This document shows positions 24,400 to 35,711 of a stretch of DNA of 43,738 nt, in pieces. The DNA comes from Mycolicibacter sinensis (lineage in GTDB: Bacteria > Actinomycetota > Actinomycetes > Mycobacteriales > Mycobacteriaceae). The notes beneath the pieces are model-generated. The model was not told the origin of the DNA. It made no database searches and was given only the letters and a program-made list of their open reading frames with translations. The translations under genes and the position numbers were made by a program. The stretch spans positions 1 through 43,738 of the forward strand of contig NZ_LZJK01000008.1 in the NCBI RefSeq assembly GCF_001667945.1, in the 5' to 3' direction. The first letter of the stretch is position 1, and the number at the start of each line of letters is the position of its first letter.

Positions 24400-26235
24400 T
24401 CAACTCTGTGATTCCCGGGCGTGTCGGACCGGCTTGACGTGCGCGGATGCGCCCGAATCGGGCTCCGCGACGTTGCTGCCCAGGCTGGTGTCGGACAGGT
24501 TCACCGGCTCGGCCGCGTAGCGCCCCGGAGCCACCCAGGAGCTCAGCGCACCGAGCACCATCATCACCGCCGCGGCGGCGAACACCACCGCCAGCCCGGT
24601 GTGGAACGGCCCGGAGATCAGCTGCGGGAAAAAGGTGTGCCCGGTCAGCGCCTGGGCATTGACGCCGGGCTGATCCAGCGCTCCGGAGGGCCCCAGCAGC
24701 TCGGCGATCGGGTTGTAGCCCAGAAATGCCGCGAACAGGCTGCCCACCGGCGGCGTCCCGGCCACCTCATCGGCCACCGCGGCCGACACGCCCTGCTGTT
24801 GCAGCCCGGCGCCCATCGCCGCGGGCAGCGTGTTGGCCAGGCCGATCACCATCAGTGAGAAGAAGACCCCGATCGACAGCGAGGTGCCGGCGTTGAAGAA
24901 CGTGGCCCGCACGCCCGACGCGGCTCCGCGCTGATCGGCCGGCACGCTCGACATGACCACGGCGCTATTGGGGGCGGTGAAGATGCCGCCGCCGAGCCCG
25001 TTGAGGAACACCAGCGCCGCGAACACCCGGTAGTCGAAGTCCACCGGGAGCAGCACCAACGCCACGAATGTCGCCGCCATCAGCACCATGCCGCCCACGG
25101 CGAACGGCCGGGCGCCATGGCGGTCCGACAGCGACCCGGCCACCGGTCCGGCCAGCAGGAACCCGGCCGTCATCGGCAGCAGATAGATCCCCGACCACAG
25201 CGGGGTGGATTCGAAGCTGTACCCGTGCAACGGCAACCAGATGCCTTGCAGCCAGATGATCAGCATGAACTGCAGCCCGCCGCGCCCGATCGCCGACATC
25301 AGCCCCGCCACGTTGGCCATGCCGAATGCCGGGATCAGGAACAACCGCACATCGAGCAGTGGGGCGGCCACTCGCAGTTCGATGACGCAGAACAGCACCA
25401 GCAGCGCTACCCCGAGGCCCAACGCGCCTAGAACGGCAGGGCTGGTCCAGCTGGTCGGCGAATTCCCGTGCGGCTGAATGCTGTAGGTGATCGCGGTCAG
25501 CAGCACGGTCAGGCCGAGTCCCAGCGTCACGGTGCCTGCCCAGTCCAACTTGGCCGGTGCCCGTTCACCGAGTTCGTGCAGTGAGCGCACCGACCAGATG
25601 GTGCCCAGCACGCCGATCGGCACCCCCGCCCAGAACACCGCCCGCCAGTCCCATTCCGAGAGCAGCCCGCCGAGCAGCAGGCCGACGAAGGACCCGGCGA
25701 CCGCCGCCACCTGGTTGACGCCCAGCGCCATGCCGCGCTGATTGGCCGGGAAGGCATCGGTGAGGATCGCCGACGACGAGGCGAACAGCATCGCCCCGCC
25801 GACCCCTTGCACCACTCGCCAGCCGATCAGCCACTGCGCGCCGGGCCCCAGGTCGAACGGGTCGATCGACAGCGCGATCGCCGCGACCGTGAACACCACG
25901 AAACCGGCGTTGTAGATGCGCACCCGCCCGAACATGTCGCCGAGCCGGCCGAAGAAGACCACGAGCACCGCCGAGACCAGCAGGTAGCCCATCAGCATCC
26001 ACAACAGGTAGCTGACGTTCGCCGGGTCCAGCGGGTTCAGGCCGATGCCGCGGAAGATCGCCGGCAACGAGATCAGCACGATCGAGCCGTTGATGGTGGC
26101 CAGCAGCACGCCCAGGGTGGTGTTGGACAGCGCGATCCACTTGTAGCGCGGGTGGTCGCGGTCGTAGCGCAGCCGGCGACGGGAGGTGGCTAGCGCGCCG
26201 GGATCGACATTCGTCCTCTCGATCTGCGCTGTCAT
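24400..26235 (-). CDS. MFS multidrug exporter, DHA2 (14-TM) family
   Basis: The protein has 611 residues with about 14 hydrophobic helices. MFS motifs are [18 protein letters not shown] (motif A), [17 protein letters not shown] (motif B), [19 protein letters not shown] (motif C) and a second motif-A-like [10 protein letters not shown]. The large periplasmic loop before the last helix and the hydrophilic N- and C-termini are usual in DHA2 members. It likely uses proton exchange to expel drugs or lipids; the substrate is unknown. GGTGAG lies just before the ATG. The gene is divergent from thiC. The M-box begins 35 bases after its stop on the same strand. Confidence 0.92.
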   Translation of the reverse strand: MTAQIERTNVDPGALATSRRRLRYDRDHPRYKWIALSNTTLGVLLATINGSIVLISLPAIFRGIGLNPLDPANVSYLLWMLMGYLLVSAVLVVFFGRLGDMFGRVRIYNAGFVVFTVAAIALSIDPFDLGPGAQWLIGWRVVQGVGGAMLFASSSAILTDAFPANQRGMALGVNQVAAVAGSFVGLLLGGLLSEWDWRAVFWAGVPIGVLGTIWSVRSLHELGERAPAKLDWAGTVTLGLGLTVLLTAITYSIQPHGNSPTSWTSPAVLGALGLGVALLVLFCVIELRVAAPLLDVRLFLIPAFGMANVAGLMSAIGRGGLQFMLIIWLQGIWLPLHGYSFESTPLWSGIYLLPMTAGFLLAGPVAGSLSDRHGARPFAVGGMVLMAATFVALVLLPVDFDYRVFAALVFLNGLGGGIFTAPNSAVVMSSVPADQRGAASGVRATFFNAGTSLSIGVFFSLMVIGLANTLPAAMGAGLQQQGVSAAVADEVAGTPPVGSLFAAFLGYNPIAELLGPSGALDQPGVNAQALTGHTFFPQLISGPFHTGLAVVFAAAAVMMVLGALSSWVAPGRYAAEPVNLSDTSLGSNVAEPDSGASAHVKPVRHARESQS

Positions 26236-26389
26236 AGCTCACCCGCATCTTTCACTAAGCCAAGGCACATATATTAGCTATGCAAAGGATCGGATGCCTA
26301 ATCTGCGCCGCGCGCAGCCAGGTCAGCGCCTTACATCGGCTGCCGTGCTGCGATAGCGTGGCAGTGCAGTAGTTGCAGGGCAGAAATCC

Positions 26390-28127
<1,738 letters not shown>

Positions 28128-28128
<1 letters not shown>

Positions 28129-28958
28129 TGGAGTTCCTGCCGCTGACCCCGCCCGGGTCGACACCGGCGCGGGTGCTGACCATCGCGGGGTCGGATTCCG
28201 GCGGCGGCGCGGGCATTCAGGCCGACATGCGCACCTGCGCGCTGCTCGGCGTGCATGCCTGCGTCGCGGTCACGGCGGTGACGGTGCAGAACACGGTGGG
28301 CGTCAAGAGCTTTCACGAGGTGCCTCCTGACATCGTCGCCGCGCAGGTCGAAGCGGTGGTGCCCGACATCGGGATTCAGGCCGCCAAGACCGGGATGCTG
28401 GCCTCGGCGCAGATCATCACGGGCGTGGCCGCGACGTGGCGAGCACTCCATCTGTCGGTTCCACTCGTGGTCGATCCGGTGTCAGCGTCCATGCACGGTG
28501 ATGCACTGCTGGCCGATTCGGCTCTAGACGCGCTGCGCGACAAGCTGTTTCCGCTGGCTACCCTGGTGACTCCTAACCTGCACGAGGTACGGCTGCTGGT
28601 CGGCGTCGAGGTCGTCGATGCCGAATCGCAGCGGGCGGCCGCCCGGGCACTGCATGCCCTGGGGCCACGATGGGTGCTGGTCAAAGGCGGGCACTTGCCG
28701 TCGGCGCAGCACAGTCCCGATCTGCTCTACGACGGCACCGGCTTTCGGGAGTTTCCGGCGCCACGCGTGGCCACCGCCGACGACCACGGCGCGGGAGACA
28801 CGCTGGCCGCAGCGACCGCATGCGCGCTGGCGCACGGGTACTCCGTGCCCGACGCGGTGGCCTTCGCCAAACGCTGGGTGACCGAGTGCCTGCGCGCCGC
28901 GTACCCGCTGGGCCACGGGCACGGTCCGGTCTCGCCGCTGTTCCGGTTGACGCGATGA
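28128..28958 (+). CDS. thiD: Hydroxymethylpyrimidine (phosphate) kinase
   Basis: This 276-residue ribokinase-family enzyme phosphorylates HMP and HMP-P in thiamine synthesis. It has TIAGSDSGGGAGIQADM at the N-terminus, KTGML, VVDPV, LVTPNLHE and VKGGHL. The C-terminal anion hole and catalytic aspartate are in DDHGAGDTLAAA. The GTG start shares its first base with the last base of the thiC stop (TAGTG), and the gene ends in an ATGA overlap with the hydrolase. All three genes are therefore probably under TPP control. Confidence 0.96.
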
Positions 28959-29572
28959 CTCTCCAGGACATCGCCGGAATCAGCCACCACCCCGCCGGCA
29001 CCCCGAAGGGCATCGTGCTACTTACCCACGGCGCCGGCGGCAACCGGGATTCACCGATGCTGCACCGGCTGTGCGACGAGTGGGCGCGGCGCGGTTTTCT
29101 GGCGATCCGCTACGACCTGCCGTTTCGCCGACGGCGCCCGAAGGGACCACCGTCGGGGTCGGGGGCCGGCGACCGGGACGGCATCACCTCGGCGATCGGG
29201 TATGCCCGCGGGCTGGCCGATGGTCCGCTGATCGCCGGCGGGCACTCCTACGGCGGCCGGCAGACCTCGATGGTGGTGGCCGCCGGCGGCGCCCCGGTCG
29301 ACCTGCTGGCGTTGTTCTCCTACCCGCTGCATCCGCCCGGCAAGCCGGAGCGCACCCGCACCGACCACCTGCCCGACATCGGCGTGCCCACGGTGTTCAC
29401 CCACGGCACCTCGGATCCCTTCGGCACGCCCGCTGAGCTGCGCACCGCCGCCGCGTTGATCCCGGCGCCGCACCAGGTCGTGGAGATCACCGGTGCCCGC
29501 CACGACCTCGCCTCCAAAACCCTGGACGTGCCGGCCCTGGCGGTCGACGCCGCACTGCGACTACTGGGCTGA
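28955..29572 (+). CDS. Alpha/beta hydrolase (dienelactone hydrolase/KANL3-Tex30 type), Rv0421c-like
   Basis: This is a 205-residue compact alpha/beta hydrolase. The nucleophile elbow is GGHSYGGRQTS (G-H-S-Y-G), preceded by LLTHGAGGNRDSP, the oxyanion-hole region. The acid and base are probably in THGTSDPFGTP and TGARHDLA. It starts within the thiD stop. Position in the thiamine operon is conserved with M. tuberculosis, but no role in thiamine metabolism is established; an esterase or thioesterase role is possible. Confidence 0.88.
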   Translation: MTLQDIAGISHHPAGTPKGIVLLTHGAGGNRDSPMLHRLCDEWARRGFLAIRYDLPFRRRRPKGPPSGSGAGDRDGITSAIGYARGLADGPLIAGGHSYGGRQTSMVVAAGGAPVDLLALFSYPLHPPGKPERTRTDHLPDIGVPTVFTHGTSDPFGTPAELRTAAALIPAPHQVVEITGARHDLASKTLDVPALAVDAALRLLG

Positions 29573-29612
29573 ACACCCTCCGGTGAACTTCGCTGGTTAC
29601 TGGCGAGTCAGG

Positions 29613-29618
29613 TACCGT
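29613..29618 (+). promoter_or_regulatory. -10 box of flavin monooxygenase, predicted leaderless
   Basis: TACCGT fits TANNNT and ends eight bases before the ATG at 29627, with no Shine-Dalgarno sequence between. This predicts a leaderless mRNA for the monooxygenase, independent of the thiamine operon that ends 54 bp earlier. Confidence 0.4.
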
Positions 29619-29626
29619 AGATTTTC

Positions 29627-31111
29627 ATGAGTACGGAGCGCTTCGACGTCGTCATCGTGGGTGCGGGCTTCGGTGGGATGGGCGCGGCGATCGAGCTCAA
29701 GAAGCTCGGATATGACAACATCGTCCTGCTGGAGCGCGAAGACGATCTGGGCGGGACCTGGCACGTCAACCGCTATCCCGGCCTGGCCGTCGACATCCCG
29801 TCGACCACCTACTCCTACTGGTTCGAGCCCAACCCGCACTGGTCGCGCCTGTTCGCCACCGGCGCGGAGCTCAAACGCTACGCCGAGCACGTCGCCGACA
29901 AGTACGACGTGCGCCGCCACATGCGATTCAACACCACCGTCGAGGGCGCCCGCTGGGACGAGGAGGCCCAGTGCTGGCAGGTGAGCCTGGCCGACGGTGC
30001 AACCCTGAGCGCTCGTTACCTGATCACCGCGACCGGGTTCCTGTCCCAGCCGCACACCCCGGACATCCCTGGAATCGCCGGGTTCGCCGGCAAGGTGGTG
30101 CACACCACCGCCTGGGACGCTCAGCACGACTTCGCCGGCCGCCGGGTCGGGCTGATCGGCACCGGCGCCACCGCGGTGCAGCTGATCCCGGAGCTGGCCA
30201 AGACGGTCGGTGACCTCACGGTGTATCAGCGCACGCCGATCTGGGTGGCCCCCAAGCTGGACTTCGGGTTCTCCCCCGCCGTGCAGCGGCTGTTCGCGCG
30301 CGTCCCGCTCGCTCAGCGGGCGCTGCGGTGGGTGACCGACAATCTGCTGGAATTCATGACGTTCGTCGGGGTGCTCAATTTCCCGTACTTCCGGCGGCTT
30401 TCGGTCGCCGCGATGGACCTGTGCAAGATCCACCGGTTCATCTCGATCCGCGACAAGGAGCTGCGCGCCAAACTCACCCCGAGCTACGACATCGGTTGTA
30501 AACGGCCCAGCTGGTCCAACGACTACTACCGCACCTTCACCAAGCCGCACGTGCACCTGGAGACGGCTGGGATCGAGCGGGTCGAACCGGACGGGATCGT
30601 CACCGTCGACGGGCGCAAGAGCCACATCGACACGCTGGTGCTGGCCACCGGATTCGATCTGTGGGAGGCCAACTTCCCGGCGATCGAGATCGTCGGACGC
30701 GACGGGCGGAATCTGGGTAAGTGGTGGCGGGAGAACCGGTTCCAGGCCTACCAGGGGGTGTCGATTCCGGCCTTCCCGAATTTCTTGAGCCTGGCCAGCC
30801 CGTATGCGTTCTGCGGCCTGTCGTTCTTCAACACGATGGAATACCAGATGCGCCACATGGGCCGGCTGTTCGGCGAAGTGCAGCGCCGCGGCGCGACGAC
30901 CTTCGAGGTCACCGAGGCCGCCAACGCCCGCTTCCTCGACGAGATGACCAAGCGGCTGGACCGCTCGGTGTTCTACGCCGGCGACTGTGCCACCTCACGC
31001 TCCTACTACTTCAACCACAGCGGCGAAGCATCACTGCTGCGGCCCACCTCGGTGCGTAACGCGGTGCGCGAGGGCTCCCGGTTTCCGTTGGAGGACTACC
31101 AAATCGCTTGA
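29627..31111 (+). CDS. FAD-dependent monooxygenase, Baeyer-Villiger type
   Basis: The 494-residue flavoprotein has an N-terminal FAD-binding GAGFGG (12-17), the NRYPGLAVDIPS loop usual in Baeyer-Villiger enzymes, and a second nucleotide site GTGATA near 178. The fingerprint FAGKVVHTTAWD (153 on) matches FxGxxxHTxxW with D in place of the usual P. An ATGFD motif lies further on. Such enzymes insert one oxygen into ketones or sulphur compounds using NADPH; mycobacteria carry several (EthA, MymA, Rv0892). It is convergent with a double TetR. The genes expected here from M. tuberculosis (Rv0420c, lpqM) are absent. Confidence 0.92.
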   Translation: MSTERFDVVIVGAGFGGMGAAIELKKLGYDNIVLLEREDDLGGTWHVNRYPGLAVDIPSTTYSYWFEPNPHWSRLFATGAELKRYAEHVADKYDVRRHMRFNTTVEGARWDEEAQCWQVSLADGATLSARYLITATGFLSQPHTPDIPGIAGFAGKVVHTTAWDAQHDFAGRRVGLIGTGATAVQLIPELAKTVGDLTVYQRTPIWVAPKLDFGFSPAVQRLFARVPLAQRALRWVTDNLLEFMTFVGVLNFPYFRRLSVAAMDLCKIHRFISIRDKELRAKLTPSYDIGCKRPSWSNDYYRTFTKPHVHLETAGIERVEPDGIVTVDGRKSHIDTLVLATGFDLWEANFPAIEIVGRDGRNLGKWWRENRFQAYQGVSIPAFPNFLSLASPYAFCGLSFFNTMEYQMRHMGRLFGEVQRRGATTFEVTEAANARFLDEMTKRLDRSVFYAGDCATSRSYYFNHSGEASLLRPTSVRNAVREGSRFPLEDYQIA

Positions 31112-31137
31112 GCCGCGCGACGACTCGGTGATAGGCC

Positions 31138-32427
31138 TCAGCCGTCAGCCGGCCCCAGCAAAATGGATTCCATCAGTTTGCGCAGGCAGGCCTGGGCATA
31201 GCCCGGCCCGCCGGGGGCGGCGTCCTCGCCGTACTTCGCCGCATGTTCACGGACCACCCGGCCCATGTCATCCAGCAGTACCGCCAGCACATGCACCAGG
31301 AACCGCGCGTGGTCGCTGTCCAGTCCCGGCCGCACCATGATCAGTGGCTTGGCCCAGGTGTCCATGAAACCGCGCTCGGAGTCCCGGAGCAGCTCCCGCT
31401 CGGGCGATGCGAGGTTCACCCGCTCGGTGTCGTACACGGCCGCCAGCTCGGGATTGGCGAACACCGTCGCCACATAGGCCTCCACCAGGCGGGTCAGCGC
31501 CTCCCGCGGGTCGGCGAAGACACTCGCGATCGCCGACATCTCCCCGGCGATCCGGTCCATGGCGCGCTGCAGACCCGTCGTCAAGATATCGGCTTTGCTG
31601 GAGAAATACCGGTACACCCCGGAGGCCGGGACGCCGACGGCCTCGGCGATCTCGGTGACGCTGGTCTCGGCGTAGCCTTGCTTGCCGAACAGCAGGATCG
31701 CCGCGTGCAGCAGAGCCTCATAGGGTCCGGCGTCCGGTGTGAAGAGGCGCCACACCGCCAGGCGATTGACCCCGACCTCTTCCGGTTGCGGCAGCCGGGT
31801 GGCCACCACCGCCCGCGCGGTCTCGACAAGCAAGGGCTGGACTTCTTCGTCGGGCAGACGCAGCCGGTGGCCGAGGATGCTGCCGGCGACACTGAGCAGA
31901 CTCGACGCCAAGGTCCAGCGTTCCGCGGAGTTCAGCTCCGGGCGCAGCGCGCCGATCGGACGTTCGATGCGCCGAATGACCGTGCGCATCTGCGCCATCA
32001 GCTTGGCCTGGTCGTCGGGCTGCAGGTAACGGCCCTGCCACCGGTACAACCCGCCGGCCTCCCGGTTGCGGATTGCCGTAGCCAGCAGCCCCTCGACGAT
32101 CTGGTCGATGACCGCCGCCGGATCCTGCTCTAACGCGGCGTCGGAGAGGTCGTCGAGGAAGGCCGTGCAGTCAAGCAACTGCTGGCCGAGCGCACCGACG
32201 ACGACGGCGAACATGTCGTACTTGCTGGGGTAGTGCCGGTACAGCGCGGGCGCGGAGATCCCCACTCGTGAGGCGATCGCCTCCATGCTGGTCGCGTGGT
32301 AGCCCTGCGCACTGAACGCTTCCGCCGCCGCACGGGTGATCTGTGCTTTGCGGTCTTTGGGGCGCCGCCTGATGTGGGCACCCGTACGTCCGGCCGGGTC
32401 GTTCGTGGCACCAAGCGTGATAACCAC
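31138..32427 (-). CDS. Fused double TetR regulator
   Basis: The 429-residue protein contains two complete TetR units. The first DNA-binding domain lies at about 22-73 (AAEAFSAQGYHATSMEAIA, then ISAPALYRHYPSKYDMF). The second lies at about 236-283 (ILLFGKQGYAETSVTEIA, then VPASGVYRYFSSKADIL). Each is followed by a helical ligand-binding region. One chain could thus act as a built-in dimer or bind two different half-sites. The GTG at 32427 is the only reasonable start; the nearby AAGGGG is too close for a normal Shine-Dalgarno. Likely targets are itself and the adjacent monooxygenase; this is inferred from position. Confidence 0.9.
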   Translation of the reverse strand: MVITLGATNDPAGRTGAHIRRRPKDRKAQITRAAAEAFSAQGYHATSMEAIASRVGISAPALYRHYPSKYDMFAVVVGALGQQLLDCTAFLDDLSDAALEQDPAAVIDQIVEGLLATAIRNREAGGLYRWQGRYLQPDDQAKLMAQMRTVIRRIERPIGALRPELNSAERWTLASSLLSVAGSILGHRLRLPDEEVQPLLVETARAVVATRLPQPEEVGVNRLAVWRLFTPDAGPYEALLHAAILLFGKQGYAETSVTEIAEAVGVPASGVYRYFSSKADILTTGLQRAMDRIAGEMSAIASVFADPREALTRLVEAYVATVFANPELAAVYDTERVNLASPERELLRDSERGFMDTWAKPLIMVRPGLDSDHARFLVHVLAVLLDDMGRVVREHAAKYGEDAAPGGPGYAQACLRKLMESILLGPADG

Positions 32428-32466
32428 CCCTTAATCAACTCCCGGCCGGGCCTGTCACTTTCAGAG

Positions 32467-32495
32467 CATTATTAACACACCCGGGTGAATAACGC
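32467..32495. promoter_or_regulatory. Inverted repeat upstream of double TetR
   Basis: A central perfect palindrome, CACCCGGGTG at 32478-32487, is flanked by ATTATT on the left and AATAA on the right, so the symmetry continues after a 4-base offset. It is 40-68 bp upstream of the double TetR start and is AT-rich at its edges, unlike the surroundings. It is a candidate operator. The rest of the 109 bp gap holds only a weak 6 bp hairpin. Confidence 0.35.
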
Positions 32496-32536
32496 AGCGC
32501 AAGGTGCTGCGCTCCGGACTTGGCTGGCCGCAACGG

Positions 32537-33994
32537 CTACGGGGCCAACGGTACCCGGTGGCGCGCGTCGCGGGGCGGAACCCCGTTGGGCCCCCCGGCG
32601 GACTCCGCGTAGGTGGCCACCGCGAACGCGACCGCGGATCCGGTGAGCGCCAGCGCATGCCGATCGATGTTGTCGATGGTGTCGCCGGGACGGTGATAAT
32701 TCGGATCGAACGCGGTCCCGGGTGTACCGCCCCACAGCCGGGCCTGGGCGGTGGTCTTGAGCTGGGACGCCCCGGTCGTGATCCCGCCGATCGGAACTCC
32801 GGCCACCACGAACGGGCTGTAGTCGTGGTCGCTGCTCAACGGCATGTCGGCGGGCCGCACACCTGCCAGGTTGAGGTAGCCGGCCAGGGTGCGTTCCACA
32901 CCGGCGGATCCGGCGGGCACGTCGGCCGGGGCGATGTCGCGGCTCGGCAGCGCCGACTGGTCACCGTCGTAGGTGAAGAAGCCGGCATTCGAGGAGCCGA
33001 GCATGTCGAAGTCGAGATAGACCGCGATGTCGTTGAGTGCCTCGCGGTCGAGCCGGAAGACGTAATCGGTGGAGCCACCGAGCTGTTGTTCTTCTCCCGC
33101 CCAGAACGCGAACCGCACCGCGTTGGTCACCGCGGGCGACGGTCCCAGCTGTAGCGCGGTCTCGAGCACCGCGGCCACCCCGGTGCCGTTGTCGTTGATC
33201 CCCGGCCCATCCGCCACGCCATCCAAGTGCGCACCAACCATCACGACGTCATGCTGAGAGCCGGTTTTGGTCTGCGCCAGGATGTTTCGGGAGGTGACTT
33301 TGACGGTGGTGGCGTCTAACACCAGCCGCACCGTGCCGGTGGCGCCGCGCAGCGCGCGGTCCCCGTCGCGGCCGGTCACCGCCACCGGCAGGCTCAGCTG
33401 GTCGTAGTAGTCCGGCGGGAACAGGCCGGCTGGCGCGCCGTTGCGGCTGGGCAGGCTGACCACGATCAGGGCGGCGGCACCGCGCTGCGCGGCCACGTTC
33501 TGCTTGACCACCACCGAGCAGCCGGCGTCGCTGACCACGGCGATACCGCCGCGGGGCGCCGTGGCCGGATAGTCGGCCGCCGCACAACCGGTCGACCGGG
33601 TCGGGCGGACCACCGGCCCGTTCACTCCCCCAGCCGGGGTGCGCACCAGCAGCGACGCCTGGTCGACGGGGTAGCCGATACCGCCGACGGTCAACGTCGG
33701 TTTGCCCGGCGACGTGGTGTCCAGCCGGGTGAGCTCGGGGGTTTCGACATCAAAACCTTTGTCCCGCAACGCGTTGACCACGTAGTCCACGCTGGCGTCG
33801 AAGCCCGGCGTGCCATCGGCCCGGTGATGTTGGTGCGCGTCGGCGATCTCCTGCAACCGTTGCAGGTGCACCAGCATCGCGTCGAGCGTGACCTGACCGG
33901 CAAGCCGATTCGACAGCGGCGGCCCGGCGGGCTCCGGCGAGCAGCCGGCCAACAGGGCGGTTGCCAGCAGTAGGGCGCCCGCCGGACGGATCAC
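32537..33994 (-). CDS. M28 aminopeptidase lipoprotein, LpqL paralogue
   Basis: The 485-residue protein has a lipoprotein signal with lipobox LLAGC (C18). A PA (protease-associated) insert lies at about 130-230 and an M28 zinc peptidase domain on either side. Metal-site segments are VGAHLDGVADGPGINDNGTG, FAFWAGEEQQLGG, LDFDMLGSSN and SSDHDYSPF. It would trim peptides at the cell surface. The GTG start overlaps the stop of lpqL (GTGA). The two proteins align along their whole length but are clearly diverged, so the duplication is not recent. Confidence 0.92.
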   Translation of the reverse strand: MIRPAGALLLATALLAGCSPEPAGPPLSNRLAGQVTLDAMLVHLQRLQEIADAHQHHRADGTPGFDASVDYVVNALRDKGFDVETPELTRLDTTSPGKPTLTVGGIGYPVDQASLLVRTPAGGVNGPVVRPTRSTGCAAADYPATAPRGGIAVVSDAGCSVVVKQNVAAQRGAAALIVVSLPSRNGAPAGLFPPDYYDQLSLPVAVTGRDGDRALRGATGTVRLVLDATTVKVTSRNILAQTKTGSQHDVVMVGAHLDGVADGPGINDNGTGVAAVLETALQLGPSPAVTNAVRFAFWAGEEQQLGGSTDYVFRLDREALNDIAVYLDFDMLGSSNAGFFTYDGDQSALPSRDIAPADVPAGSAGVERTLAGYLNLAGVRPADMPLSSDHDYSPFVVAGVPIGGITTGASQLKTTAQARLWGGTPGTAFDPNYHRPGDTIDNIDRHALALTGSAVAFAVATYAESAGGPNGVPPRDARHRVPLAP

Positions 33995-35490
33995 GGGGTG
34001 GTGACGAGGTGGCGGGTGCGGTCGTCCCGGACCGGAACACCGTTGCGGCCGCTGAGGTCCTGGGAGTACAGCCCGACGGCGTAGGGGACGCCTCGGCCGT
34101 TGACGGCCAATTCGTCGCGGTCGATGTTGTCGATGGTGTCGCCCTTTTGGTGGTAATTCGGGTCGAACGGCTCATCGGCGGCACCGCCCCACAGCTTGGC
34201 CTCCTCGGCCGACTTCTTCACCTCGGCACCGGAGAACAATCCGCCGGACGGGATGCCGGCCTGCGTGAATCCGTCGTAGTCGGAACGACCGTCGAACGAT
34301 GTGTCGCGCGCCTCCTTGCCGGCGGACTTGAGATAGGCCACCAGGGTGCGCTCGATGCCGGCCGAGCCTTCCGGCACCACCGGCTGTCCGCGCTTATCGG
34401 CGTCCAGCGACTGGTCGCCGTCGTAGGTGAAGTAACCGGGGTTCGGCGAGCCGAGCATGTCGAAGTTCAGATACAGCGCGATGTTCTTGAGCTGCTCGAT
34501 GTCGAGCGACTCGACGTATTTGCGCGAACCGATCAGGCCGAGCTCTTCGGCGCCCCAGAACCCGAACCGCACCGCATTGTTCACCTGCGGCGAGTCACCA
34601 AGTTGCAGAGCAGTTTCCAGCACCGCGGCGACCCCGGATCCGTTGTCGTTGATGCCAGGCCCCTCGGGGACGCTGTCCAGGTGGGCGCCGAGCATGACCA
34701 CGTTCTCGGTCGATCCGGTCTTGGTCTGGGCGATCACGTTACGCGCCGGGATCTCGTCGGTGTGCGCGTCGAGCTTGACGGTCATGGTGCCGTGCCCAGC
34801 GCGCAGCATCGCACCGTCGGCCTTGGTCACGCTCACCACCGGGATCTTGACCTCGGTGGCCTCGCCCAGCGTGCCGCCCATCTTCTCCTCGTCGATGCTG
34901 TCGGCGACCACCATCGCCACCGCGCCCTTCTCGACGGCGACGGCCATCTTCTCCTTGAACGGGCAGGTTCCGCGGTCGACCAGCACGACGGCGTCCTTGA
35001 CGGCCAGGCCCTCGTAATCCTCTGCGCTACAGCCCGGGCTGTCATCGGCCGGCGCGGCGACCAGCGGTCCGGTCACACCCTCGGGCGGGGTTCCGAGGCT
35101 GTACTGCAGGGCGCGAGCTTCCACGGTCTTGTCGCCGAGCTGCACCGAGCCCTTTTCGGCCTTGAACACCCGGGCGATGAATTCCGGGGTCTCGACGTCG
35201 AAACCGTGCTCGCGCAAGGTGTTGGCCACGTAGTCGACGCTGGCGTCGTAGCCGGGAGTGCCGACGGCGCGGGTGTCGTTGTTGGCGTTGGCGATGTCCT
35301 GCAGCTTCTGCAGGTGCGCCATCATCGCGTCGATGGTGACCTTGTCACTAAGCGTCTTGGCGAACTCGGTGGCCGCGGCGGCGTCCGGTGCCTGTTCGGT
35401 GTGTACCGGCGTGCTGCTGCAACCGCCGGTGAACAGCGCGCCGAGCAGCACGGCGCCGAAAACGGGCATCAGTTTCTTCTGGTAATCCAC
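33991..35490 (-). CDS. lpqL: M28 aminopeptidase lipoprotein LpqL
   Basis: The 499-residue exported aminopeptidase closely follows the M. tuberculosis LpqL sequence as I remember it. The signal ends in GALFTGGC, a relaxed lipobox. The PA domain includes VLVDRGTCPFKEK. M28 metal-site segments are LGAHLDSVPEGPGINDNGSG, FWGAEELGLIGSRKYV, LNFDMLGSPNPGYFTYDG and GRSDYDGFTQAGIPSGG. A GTG at 35490 gives a sensible signal peptide; GTG 35499 and an upstream ATG at 35535 are alternatives. It forms an operon with the paralogue downstream. Confidence 0.93.
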   Translation of the reverse strand: MDYQKKLMPVFGAVLLGALFTGGCSSTPVHTEQAPDAAAATEFAKTLSDKVTIDAMMAHLQKLQDIANANNDTRAVGTPGYDASVDYVANTLREHGFDVETPEFIARVFKAEKGSVQLGDKTVEARALQYSLGTPPEGVTGPLVAAPADDSPGCSAEDYEGLAVKDAVVLVDRGTCPFKEKMAVAVEKGAVAMVVADSIDEEKMGGTLGEATEVKIPVVSVTKADGAMLRAGHGTMTVKLDAHTDEIPARNVIAQTKTGSTENVVMLGAHLDSVPEGPGINDNGSGVAAVLETALQLGDSPQVNNAVRFGFWGAEELGLIGSRKYVESLDIEQLKNIALYLNFDMLGSPNPGYFTYDGDQSLDADKRGQPVVPEGSAGIERTLVAYLKSAGKEARDTSFDGRSDYDGFTQAGIPSGGLFSGAEVKKSAEEAKLWGGAADEPFDPNYHQKGDTIDNIDRDELAVNGRGVPYAVGLYSQDLSGRNGVPVRDDRTRHLVTTP

Positions 35491-35650
35491 CGCGTCCACG
35501 TTAGTGGGTGCGCGCGTTGGATTTCTGCCAGGCACGGCTGGGCGTCGAAGTCACGTCCACGTTCGTATACGCGCCAACGTGGCTGCACTCCAAAGCGGAG
35601 CCGTTCGGTACTGGCCATGTTGCCCACAAGCCGCGACGCCTGGCGCCGAT

Positions 35651-35689
35651 GCAGCAGCCCCGCACGGCTATGCCGCGCGGGGCTGCTGC
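35651..35689 (-). terminator. Terminator hairpin of first PGRS gene
   Basis: Perfect 13 bp arms, GCAGCAGCCCCGC and GCGGGGCTGCTGC, enclose a 13-base loop and start 22 bases after the PGRS stop at 35712. There is no U-tract. The arms share the core GCCCCGC/GCGGGGC with the hairpin after the second PGRS gene. Confidence 0.75.
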
Positions 35690-35711
35690 GCTCCTTGTTA
35701 CCGAGCGACTC

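Noticed and set aside
32495..32512. Terminator between lpqL paralogue and double TetR
   Set aside because: Only a 6 bp stem (AGCGCA/TGCGCT) with no U-tract; too weak to call.
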